Under the pieces are notes generated by a model that was not told the DNA's origin, searched no databases, and was given only the letters and a program-made list of their open reading frames with translations. From contig NC_081415.1 of assembly GCF_030272615.1 (NCBI RefSeq), positions 367,078,167-367,142,166 of the forward strand: a stretch of DNA of 64,000 bases, read 5' to 3'. The position numbers and the translations under genes were made by a program. This stretch comes from Cryptomeria japonica. Taxonomy: Eukaryota > Streptophyta > Pinopsida > Cupressales > Cupressaceae. Below are positions 33,345-43,800 of the stretch, piece after piece (position 1 is the stretch's first letter; the number at the start of each line of letters is the position of its first letter).

Positions 33345-36300
33345 GAGGACTAAAATTTCTAAAGTCCTCGAACAAACTAAACTTATTTTCCAAGGAGCCA
33401 TTCGCTCCCACATTTGAAAGTTTGTCAGCTTCCAAGTTTGCTTCCCGGAGGACATGAGTCACCTTAAAATCTTCAAGACCGCCCAACAGAAGTTGCATTC
33501 TTCGAACCTACTTGTCTAAGTGCCACGCCTCCATTCGGCCTCGAGCTATCCCATTCACCACAACCTGAGAGTCTCCTTCCAAATGGAGTTTCTTCACTCC
33601 CAGTTTCCTAGCCATTAGGATAGCTTCTAACGCTGCTTGACACTCAACAACGTTGTTCGATCCATCCACCAATCTTTTAGCACTAATGGCCAGAGTGTTG
33701 CCCCGATCGTCGCGAGCAATCACCCCAACACCAGAAACCCCTGGGTTGCCTCTCGATGCGCCATCGAAATTAATCTTAATCCACCCCTTTTTCTGGCGGA
33801 GTCCACCCAGGTATTGATTGACCTTGACTCTGAAGATTAGCCCTCAGTAGCCCATTAACAGGCCTGAACTTAACCAAAGGCCAGCTTGACAAAATGCCAG
33901 CATCAAACTGACTGAAAGGAACCTTAGCTAAGTTCACATGAGAGGCAGCATTAGAAACAAGTTTTGAAACGACCCTCTCCAATCTGATCAAAAAACGCTT
34001 ACTATTTTCCGCTTTTCCTTCAAACACTCTTCGATTTCGTTCCTTCCATAGTTCGCATAAAACAGTAGAGGGCAAAATCTTCCATATGGCGGCAAAGATA
34101 GAAGTCTTACCCAAAGCCGGCCAAGATTCCAACCATTCACTCAAGTTCCTTGCCATGGGGCCCTTCCAATTCAATCTCTACAACCCAAAGAGCCACGCTT
34201 CCTGAGAAAAATCACAGTTGAGCAGAAGATGGTCCACATCTTCCTCCGCCTTTTCACAGAGCACACAGCGGAATGGACCAGCAAACCCCATTTTCCTCAG
34301 ACGATCTCCATAAAGAATCTGCCTATTTCCAGCAAGCCAAGAAAATGCCCCCGCTTTCAGAAGACAAACATTATTCCAACACACCTTAGCTTCCCATTCC
34401 TTCATCCTACCTTCACTCTCCAAAAGAGAGACCCCCACTTTCACAGAGTAGCAGCCACTCTTGGTCCCACACTAGACTATTTCATCCTCCTCCATCGAAA
34501 ACGAAACTTCTCAGTTTTCCAGGATCTTTCTCAGATATCTTACCTCCTCCGCCCCCAAATTTAACTCCCGAGGATCCTTCCAACTCCAACGCTGTCCCAA
34601 CAAAGGCATATCTTGCGACAAAAAATCCCTCACCTTTGAGCCCCAAACCTGACCAATCTTTAAAACAATTTGCTGGGGGGCCTGAGAATCCAATGATGGA
34701 TGTCCATCCCAAGAAACCTGCCAAAAGCTCGCCTTTCGCCCATCACCAATACGCCAAGATAGATGATTTGTGATCAGGCTCCTGCAACTCACCAAAAAAT
34801 TCCACAAAGCAAACCCTCTCGGGGGATCTTCAACCGTTAGAATCATTTCCTTTTCCCTACTATCCAAATATTTAGCTTGTAGAATTCTGATCCACCTCTG
34901 CTCCAGCTTACTGTACATTTGCCACACCAACTTAGCCCCCATGGCCTCATTAATAAGTCTCCAATCCTAGAGCCTCGCCCCTCCCCCTCCTTTGGGTTTA
35001 CAAACTCTGTCCCAAGCCATGAGCAGAATTTTATCCTGTTCTTGATTTCCATTCCATAAAAACTTTCTCATCTTTTGCTGCATATTCTTAATGATCGAAC
35101 CTGGGAGTTTAAAACAAGCCATAGGGAAGATAGGCATAGCCGAGACAACTGACTTCAGCATTAGAAGACGACCAGCCAAAGAAAGCCACTTGCTCTTCCA
35201 TCCCTCCATCTTTGCTTTGCAACCATCTAGCAACTCTTTCCAAATGGTTGTCTTACCTGCTCCAGAAAAGAGTGGCATACCAAGGAACTTACCAGGCAGT
35301 TGTCCAATCTTTATCCCAAACAATCTAGCAATAGCTCTCTGAGACCAACATTCTGTGTGGAAAAAAAAGATCTCCGATTTGAGCCAATTAATTTCCTGAC
35401 CAGTGGCCCAACTAAATCTGTTCAACACTTTCTTCATAACCGAAGCCTCGTGCATAGAAGCAACATTGAAAAGACATGTGTCATCAACAAACTGAGAATG
35501 AGTTGTGGAGTCCACCCCTCAAGCAATCTCAATACCCTTCCACAACCCTTGTGCTCTCTTGTGAGCAATCGACCGTCCAAGAACTTTAGCCAACAAAATA
35601 AAGAGAGAGGGGGAAATTGGATCCCCTTGCCGAATACTCCGTGACGTCGAAAAGAAGCCTTGAGGACTGCCATTAACTAAAACCGAAGTTGAGAATTGCA
35701 TAATCATACTAGAAATCCACTTAACCCAAGACTTACCAAATCCAAACCTTACAAGCACAACCACCAGGAAAGACCTATCCACTCTATAGCAGGCTTTTCA
35801 AATGTCAAGCTTCAAGATCATTCTTCTTTGTCTATCCTTCATTGCCGTGTGGATTGCCTCATGGGCCACAATCACCCTGTCCACAATGTTCCTTCCAGGA
35901 GTAAAACCACTCTGTTCACAAGAGATCAACTTATCTAAAATTAACTTGAGCCTATTAGCAACAACTTTTGTGATGATTTTGTAGATGGTGTTGCACAGTG
36001 AAATAGGACGGAACTCCTCCATCCCTTCCGGCTTGGCCTTCTTTGAGATTAGCGCCACCAGAGTGCAATTAAATTCCTTCAAAACTGTGAGATTTTGCCA
36101 AGATCAAGAGGCAATGGAAAGCACAAATAAGAGAGACAAAATATATGATAGAAATAAACTGTATTCTATCAAGATGAAAATACTGATCAACTGGATCATC
36201 AATCGATCGTTACATACAATGAATATGAGTCTGCTTATATAGGCAAGGCTATATGGATATGTGAGCACACAAAGATGACATGTGGCTCAATAAGAAACAA

Positions 36301-38034
36301 GGGTAGGTAGGAAATAGGTGTGGGTAGGTAGGAGAAACAATATAATATTCCACATGAGGTGGATCACCCACTGAATGTGGAGTGTAACAACAAGATCACA
36401 CGTGGAAATTCTCTTACACACACTATCCGAATGTGGCACAAACACCCAAGTGTCTCATACCCAAACTACTATGAAATGCATGTACTTAAGTAAACTTAAG
36501 TATAGTGTAATAATATTCATGATGAATATTTATTTACACCAGCAAAAACAAAGCCTTTGGACCTTGACTCTTCAACCACAGCTAACAAATCCTCACCAAG
36601 CACATCCCAAAAGAACTGAAAAAAGAACGCCTGGAACCCGTCTGGTCCTGGTGCTTTCTCCCCACCTAACCCAAAAACAGCAGATTTGACTTCCTTCAAC
36701 GAAACTGGTTCCTCAAGCATGATATTGTCCTCCCTCGAAACTAAGGGAGGGATTAACTCCAGAAGCTTGGTCTGCAAGCCCGACTGAGCCACCCCACTTC
36801 TCCTCCATAGATTTTCGAAGAAGTCAACAGCCTCTTTGTTTATGCAGTCTGAGTCTTCAGTGATCGTGCCATCTGCAAGTCGCAGGGAGAGAATCTTATT
36901 AAGACTTCGCCTTGCTTTCACCGAACTGTGGAAGAATTTCGTGTTTCTATCACCAGCTTTAAGCCAGTTTTCTCACGACTTCTGTTTCTAGTAAATCTCC
37001 TCCCTCTGCAAAACTTCTCCATAATTGCTAAGCAGATCTTTCTTCGTGAGGAAGTCCACTTCATCCATCCCTTCAGCCAAGACTTTCACATTCAAAGCCC
37101 CCAAATCCCCTTCTAGCCTTCTCTTTTCAAGACAGATATTGCCAAACACCTCCCTATTCCATGATTTTAATTTTTGTTTCACAAAGCTAAGCTTCTTAAA
37201 AAACTGAAAGGCCAAGAAACCTTCCACCACGGCTCCTTCCACCACCAAGCTACACGATCTCTAAAACTCAGTTCTCTTAACCACATCTTTTCCACCTTGA
37301 AGGGACACCGAATTGGTACTTCATCTTTCTGCACTACCAAAGAGACCGAGAAATGGTCTGATCCTGAAATAGCTAACACCTTAGCTTCAAAAACCAAAGG
37401 GGCTAAATTCCAATCCCCTGCCAGGAAGAATCTATCTAGTTTCTCAGCAATGTTGGAAAAGCCCCTTCGTTTGTTAGTCCATGTAAAAATCCCACCTTTA
37501 GCTGCCACTTCAAACAGAGCATTAACATTAACAAAAGACTGAAAATCCGATTGCGACCTGCACAACCTCCTCACCCCTCCACGTTTATCTGAGAAAGAAA
37601 GGGTGGCATTGAAGTCCCCAACAACAATAGCTAAAGACGACCTCACTTCCTCTAAACGCTTAGAAATATCCTCCCATAATCTGCACTTTTCCACAGCCAA
37701 AGTCGACCCATAGACATTAATAAGAAAACAAGAAAAATTCATGGTCTTCGAATTCACCTTTTCGATCTGCCAATGTTTAGAACATGAAACAACATCCACT
37801 TGAACAGCCAATGGATTACACAGAATGCCAAGCCCACCTGATGCCCCTTCTGAATCCACAAAAGATGCAGACCACCTCTGCCTAACCCCAAACATACAAG
37901 CAGCAGCATCACGACCCAACTTTGTTTCCTGAATGCAAATAACTTCCGGCTTAGCCTGATCAAAGCCTCTTTTGATCAGACGTCTCTTGTCAGGGGCATT
38001 GCAGCACCTTGACATTCCAGGTTAGGAACTTCAT
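33345..38034 (-). pseudogene. LINE ORF2: endonuclease, reverse transcriptase, zf-RVT, RNase H
   Basis: The ATG at 38,034-38,032 overlaps the ORF1 stop (ATGA). A one-base frameshift after about ten codons precedes the APE-type endonuclease: CIQETKLG, VVGDFNATLSFSDKRGG, then SGSDHF (about 38,000-37,330). Reverse transcriptase begins with KAPGPDGFQAFF near 36,650, is split by the LTR at 36,086-36,544, and resumes with FRPISLCNTIYKIITKVVANRL, SIRQGDPISPSLF and the catalytic FVDD (near 35,490). A zf-RVT domain follows (RCVLCEKAEEDVDHLLLNC near 34,270), then a plant-type RNase H (INFDGASRGNPG near 33,770, EGDSQVVVNGI, and a REANLEADKLS acidic block near 33,430). Several in-frame stops make it inactive. 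The RNase H marks the subset of plant L1 elements that gained this domain. Confidence 0.9.
36081..36549 (-). mobile_element. Solo LTR (copia-like) in the LINE reverse transcriptase
   Basis: The 459-bp insert spans 36,086-36,544. On the minus strand it reads TGCTGGTGTAAATAAATATTC to CAAAATCTCACA, so it begins TG and ends CA. It is flanked by perfect 5-bp duplications AAAAC (36,081-36,085 and 36,545-36,549). On the minus strand a TATATAAGCAG box lies about 300 bp in (near 36,240-36,230), as expected for the promoter part of an LTR. Removing it rejoins the LINE frame between ...RSKGFVFA and KEFNCTLVALI. There is no internal region, so LTR-LTR recombination probably removed the body after insertion. 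A TRIM-like element is an alternative. Confidence 0.88.
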
Positions 38035-39751
38035 TGCTGTCCAAGAGAGAATAAGTCTCTCCCAGATCTAAGTAGCCTTATCTGGCCCTTCATGTTGCCT
38101 GCTTCCTCGCGCAACTTATGCCTATTCTTCCTTCCTCTCAAATTCCCTTTGGACTTAGTGGGATTTGTTTTGGTCTGTTTAATGGTCCTAACCTCTGTCT
38201 CCCCTATTTCTGCAGACAATCCCAAAGTATCATCGCTAAATCCGTCTTCCTCCTCAGACTCCAGCTCTGCTGAAAAACCATCCACCTTGCTTGTGGACAT
38301 ATTGATGTCCTTGAAACTGATTGCTTTTCCATCCACACTCCCAACCAAATCATCTGAAACAAATGGGGACTTTGCAGTCAAACCCGTCCCCTGCCCCTAC
38401 AGCCCATCCGTCGAGGTGTTGTAGAACCTATGCTGGTTTGGAAAACCCCTACCGACTGCACAGTCCTTTAAAACATGCACAAGCGCAACCTCCACCGGCT
38501 TTCCTTCTAGATGAGAACAGTCACCCCCACCATTTCCAAAACAATCTTGACCCACACTCTCCCCAACCAGACATTCTGCTTGAATCTGGGACAGCTCCAC
38601 AACAAACTCACCCAGACCGTCGAACACAATCTCAACAATCTTTTCTCCAGCCAAACCAGAGGCCTTCTGCGACATTTCCTGAACTGGATAAAAGTCACTT
38701 GGTACTCCCATCCCCTCTGGAATATCTGGGCTGTGCCGAAGAACCCCATCCCTTGCAACCGCCCCTCCAGCGCACGATCTGCCCTTCCTTTCCCCTTCTG
38801 CCCAGACAGACAATCACAGTCCTCATGACCCCATTCTTTGCAGGACTTGCATTTAACCATAATTTCTTCTACTTCTATTTCTTGTCTCCATAAACCCTCT
38901 AGAGATCTTATCTCAACGACCTTCGGGAGCCCTAGATGAGGCTTCCACATAACACAGATTCAGGCATACATGCATGAATTAAGTTTGTCGACTGCTTCAT
39001 CTGACTTGATGAATCTCCCTAGTTTCTCACCTATACTCTTGAAAACTTTCTCCTTCCAGTATTTATGCGGGAGATTATACAATCTTATCCAAACAAGAAT
39101 TTCCTCAATAGTGGCTTGTCTAGGGTCAAAATTAGGGGTCCAATCCTTAATAAAAAAACCCACTCCCGACATCAAAAAAGGCCTTGAGTCCATCAATGCA
39201 TTCTTCTCCTCAACTGACCCAGCAATGATAAGAAAAAACCCATTTGTTAGGGTTTTAATCTCAAAGTGATTCCCCCATTCTTCATTGACCCAGTTTCTCA
39301 CCCTAGGGAAAGCTAGCCAATCACCTCCCCACTTCATGAAAAATGCTCTGTCACGCAAGACTTGTACCGATTCCTTCCAAGCCTTTGAATTGATGCAAAT
39401 ACTGACCGACCGCTTCTCAAACGTTGTCGGTATTCCACCGATGGTAAGGTCTTTAGGGGGTACCTAAAATTTCTTCCTCAACCTTTCCTCTGATTGTTGC
39501 TTGCTCCACTTTGGAAGATTCAAATACCGTGAGTGACCCCATTTGGTTTTGTCTTGCTCAAACGGGAATTTGTTTTTCCCCCAGCTAAAAACCTCCCTTC
39601 TCCTCCTTCCCATTTCCTGCCACTGCCACTGATTTGAACGCGGTGGGTGCCATGGCCGCTGGTTTTCCCTCAGTCTGTGATCGTGTTCCCATCCTCACGA
39701 CTGAACAACGCCTCCACCTGTAAACCCTAGCTTCCTTCCGCGCTCCGCCAT
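38031..39751 (-). pseudogene. LINE ORF1: DUF4283-like gag with CCHC knuckle
   Basis: The frame starts at ATG 39,751. It contains a DUF4283-type nucleic-acid-binding region (FFMKWGGDWLAFPRVRNWV, then GFFLIIAGSVEEKNALMDSRPF and VWIRLYNLPHKYW, about 39,360-39,050). A zinc knuckle follows (CKSCKEWGHEDCDC, C-x2-C-x4-H-x4-C, near 38,835). After a frameshift near 38,810 the acidic, Ser-rich C-terminal part runs to the TGA at 38,033-38,031. In-frame stops lie near 39,697 (TGA), 39,465 (TAG), 38,957 (TGA) and 38,398 (TAG). Each can be explained by one C-to-T change from an Arg or Gln codon. ORF1 proteins of this kind coat the element RNA. Confidence 0.88.
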
Positions 39752-39760
39752 AACTCAAAT

Positions 39761-39774
39761 AAGTTTACATTTTT
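39761..39774 (+). repeat. LINE target-site duplication, right copy
   Basis: AAGTTTACATTTT adjoins the LINE 5' end, identical to 32,056-32,068. Confidence 0.88.
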
Positions 39775-40836
39775 AATAAAGTTACTTTAATGGACTTGAG
39801 ATTAGGTTTAACAAATTATTAACTGGGAAGTTACATTCCTATAGATTAGAAGGTTGGTTGGTTGTTTGGTTGACTGAAAACAAATGCTTTAAGCCATTCA
39901 AATGTAATGTGAAATATACCCAACAAATCAATATATTATTATGTGGAATTATGTGATGTAATCCACCATTTTTAACATGACAAATAAATTTTCAGAATGC
40001 ATGAGCAAATAATTTTCTGGCACATGTTATAACACTTCTGATCATTGAAAACCCAGTTGATATGGCATTTGATTTTTATTTAATTTCCATATTCAGTTAT
40101 GGGGATTTTATTCTGCTCTTTAAATCAATGTCATGAAACAAAGGCAATTTATTCTGTTGATGGCTCTATTTTTAATACTTTGATAATCTGTGGTGCATGA
40201 ATATGTCAAAATCTTTTAGAGTTACAAGAAAGAATTAGGGTAGAACACTGATATCATCCACTCACACCAATACACACTCTAACCCTCTTACTTCGAATGA
40301 GAATCGACAACCATTTTATGGTTGTTATTTCCTAATACAGAAAAATCCCAAATGGACCCGCCTTAGCAAATGAACAATGAGTCACATAACCGATAATTTT
40401 ATAAAAAGTTCTCTTTCATTACATACAGCAGTATTATATTAATTTCATGTTATTGTTCAATGCTCTGTACCTTTTTTTCCATGAAGACCAGAAGCAGATT
40501 AGCAGAAGTAGCAACTTCAGCTATTTTATTGAAACAAAATGCTATGAACCGAGGCAAATATATCTAGTGAAAGTTGATTACTCAAAAGATTTGTTATTAC
40601 CTTCAATCCTTCATACTTGTTTGGCTAGCATATAAGGTCATATATTGAGAAAATGGACACTGATGATGGTGGGGAATTTGTTCTCTTACTGTGTAGATGA
40701 AAAGTGGCTAATGGACATGCATGCATAAGATGGACAGTGGCTTGAGAATAAAAATTGTGCGCAGGATTACTTTAGAGATGAGGCATAAGATAACAGAGAT
40801 TGATTTTGTGGGTGAGCATGTAAACAGAAACAAATT
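39775..40836. other. Intergenic between LINE and receptor kinase
   Basis: AT-rich. It would contain the receptor-kinase 3' UTR at its right end. I see no other gene. Confidence 0.5.
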
Positions 40837-43800
40837 TCACCTTTTACTTTTTGGGGTACTGCTCTGTCTACTCACATGGTTGAGTCTATCAACAACTTCT
40901 CTCATGGTGGGTCTTTCTGAGTATGACGATTTGGTACAATCCAGTGCAATTTTCAATACCAGGAACATCTCTACTTCTTCAGAAGAAGTGTACGGTCCTA
41001 AACGAGTATCTAAGACCTCACACCCCATAGAATCCTCACAAAGGCATGACTGAACCCATGCTACCATATTCATGCCCTCAGGAAAGCTTTCATCTGTGGG
41101 AATTTTTCCACTTACCAACTCCATCAACACAACCCCTACACTGTAAACATCACTCTTCTCTGTTGCTCTCATTGAGTAAGCAAATTCTGCAAGGGAGAAG
41201 TTGAAAAAATGAAAATCAATTAGGACCATTCAATGAATATATCAGTATTACTATCAGCAGAAATTAAACATGAAAGGTATGACTTAGAAAATAACTTCCA
41301 CTCATAAGACTCTCTAGGAGCTAGGACATTCAAGGGTCTCCTATATCTTAATCTTTATTTTGAGCTGGTGATACTGGGGCATCAGAGTCTGTCATAAGTA
41401 CATGTTAATTTTGATTTGAGCTCGAAAACTCGAGGATTAGAGGCTACCGTACGTAGATTTTGTTTCGGATTTGAACTTGTGAGAGTCAAGGTCAAATGCT
41501 GTAGACTTTGATTTTGACTATCCTGCACTATTCAGGTGCCTAAGTTATAAGTACGAGTTCTGGTGAACAACCCTGCAACATGTTCCTATATCATATAGGA
41601 CTTCGATTTTAATTTTTGACTATCCTGCACTTTTCAAGACCCTGGCTATCCAGCCATCTAAGAAGCAACTTTTAATGAAGAGCTTTCAAAAAATCTTCTA
41701 AGTATCTTTTCAAGTGCCTAAGTCAAAAGCATGGTGTCCGGTGATTGACCCTGCATACTGTACTGGGCCTGTACCTTATCACAGGTTCATTGAGTGTATG
41801 ATAAGGCCCACTAGAAATATTTTGAAAAATTAGAAAAATTGCTAGACAGAAATAGGCATGACCTGCCACTTGTAGACAAGTTTGTAATTAACAAAAAAAA
41901 AACATAAAATCATAGTTACGATGATTACAACTGCAAGGCATTCTATTTTTTAGAGGGTTAGCCCAGCGACCCAGAGCCTTAGCTCTTAGTTACATGGCGA
42001 GCCTCCCTCCCCCTATAACCTCTTGTGTGTGCAATGGACCTCACACCACACATTGCATTTAAGTCAGGAATTGAAACCATAACCTAGGCTACCCAAAGCA
42101 CTAGCTGAGATCGAGTTAACTGACCCAGGGGGCCTAACTGCAAGGTATTTGTTAGGCACAGCTAAGGCAGTTAAAATCATAATTACAAACAGATCCACAG
42201 AGCACAATAAGGCACTTTTAAGGCAATTAATACAAAAGAATCGTTGTTTATTTTTTCATCATTTTTGAGCGGGTGAGGATTCATGGCTTAGATGCTAGCC
42301 AGAGCTTACTAGTGTTCCAATCTGGGTTGTGGAGAATCTCACCAGAAGGGGGTATGCATCTGTTGCTGATACAAGTGACAGGGATTAGACCTAATCGCGT
42401 GGGAATTTACCATGGCCCTGGTAACAGTAAAACCTCAATAATCTCAACTTTGTGGCAACTGGCAAGAAGGTTAAGGGGGGTTTATCCTAGACAGAAAAAT
42501 GGTAGAGAGCTAGTAAGAAAACTTTTGGATTTGCACAGGCTTAATATACGAATTCCAAGACTTAAAACCAAAGAAATCTGAATTATCAAATAAAGCTTAC
42601 ACACTAAAAGATTAAAGAGATCTACGATATCCAAGTCTTCAAAATGGTCAAGAATATCAAGAAACAAGAATTTATAAGGTTACATAGCAATTCAAACCTG
42701 GAGCTATGTAGCCATAGGAGCCAGCAAACAAGGACGTAGAATATGTCGACTTGGATGCATCCACAGACTTTGCCAGCCCAAAATCACCCACATGGGCTTC
42801 GCCTTCAGAATCTAGAAGAATATTACTTGATTTGATGTCTCTATGTATTATTCTCGGAACACAATCATGGTGAAGATACGCAACACCTTCAGCCATGCCA
42901 ATAGCAATCTTGAGACGGGACTCCCAAAACAGCTTCTTGGCCAAAGAACCGTGTAGCCTGTCCCATAGGCTTCCATTTGGCATAAAATCATAGACCAACA
43001 AATTTGTGCCTTGGTGAGAACAACAGCCAACCAATTTGACAAGGTGCCTATGTCGAATCCTGCCAAGGGTCTGCAATTCTCGAACAAAACTTTTATCATG
43101 AAGTGGATCATCATCACTGAAGACAATTTTCTTCACTGCAAATACCTCTCCACTACTCATTTCAGCCCTGTAAATTGTCCCAAACCCTCCCGATCCAATA
43201 ATGAATTCATCACTGAGATTGTCTGTAGCTTCCATGATGTCTCCGAAGGTCCACCTGCTTTGTCTTTTGCCTAACCCACTTTGCTGGCTTTTGTATATAT
43301 AGGAAGGTCCTGCTGGTGGTTCCCAGGCTGACGAAACTCTCAAGAATAGGAAAATAACAATTACAACCAGAATAGCAAAACCCACTACTCCTGCAATAGA
43401 AATTCCTATAATTGTACCTGTTGATAATCCTTTCTTCTCAGAGGCCAAGTCATCTGTTACACAGGAAATCAGAGGATGACCACAAAGGCTTGGATTTTTT
43501 TCAAAGGAAGTCCAAGGCCATTTTGAAAGACTTGGAGGCAGTTGCCCCTCAAGCCTATTGTTGGCTAGATTGAGAGTATTCAAGCTACTGAGACCTGCAA
43601 GCTCTTGTGGGACATGACCTTCAAGTTGATTGTTAGAGAGATCCAGTACTTCTAACTTTACTAAGTTACCAAGTGAAGTGGGAATCGTTCCAGATAATTT
43701 GTTACCGCTCAAGTCCAGAAATCGTTGTAGATTTGCAAGCATTCCAATCTCCATTGGAATGGATCCTGCGAGAGAATTATTTGAAAGCCTGAGTTCAAAG

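Larger units (their letters stand above)
32070..39760 (-). mobile_element. L1-type LINE, full-length layout, disrupted
   Basis: On the minus strand the order is ORF1 (39,751-38,031), ORF2 (38,034 to about 33,345), an extra 3' frame (33,006-about 32,277) and a poly(A) end at about 32,070. Perfect 13-14 bp direct repeats flank it (32,056-32,069 and 39,761-39,774), which is the mark of target-primed reverse transcription. The size is about 7.7 kb including a later 459-bp LTR insertion. The 5' end lies only nine bases before the ORF1 ATG, so either the 5' UTR is very short or the copy is truncated by a small amount. GC content is clearly higher than in the flanks. Confidence 0.92.
41187..42697 (-). 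other. Intron of the receptor kinase gene
   Basis: The 1,511-bp intron begins GTTTGA and ends CTTGCAG on the minus strand. It sits in the activation segment of the kinase, just after the GSYGYIAP motif. It carries at least one SINE-like insertion, and a second candidate lies at about 42,270. Confidence 0.9.

Noticed and set aside
32277-39467. Numerous plus-strand frames opposite the LINE
   Set aside because: They are antisense shadows of the LINE coding strand, whose domains and target duplications fix the orientation as minus.
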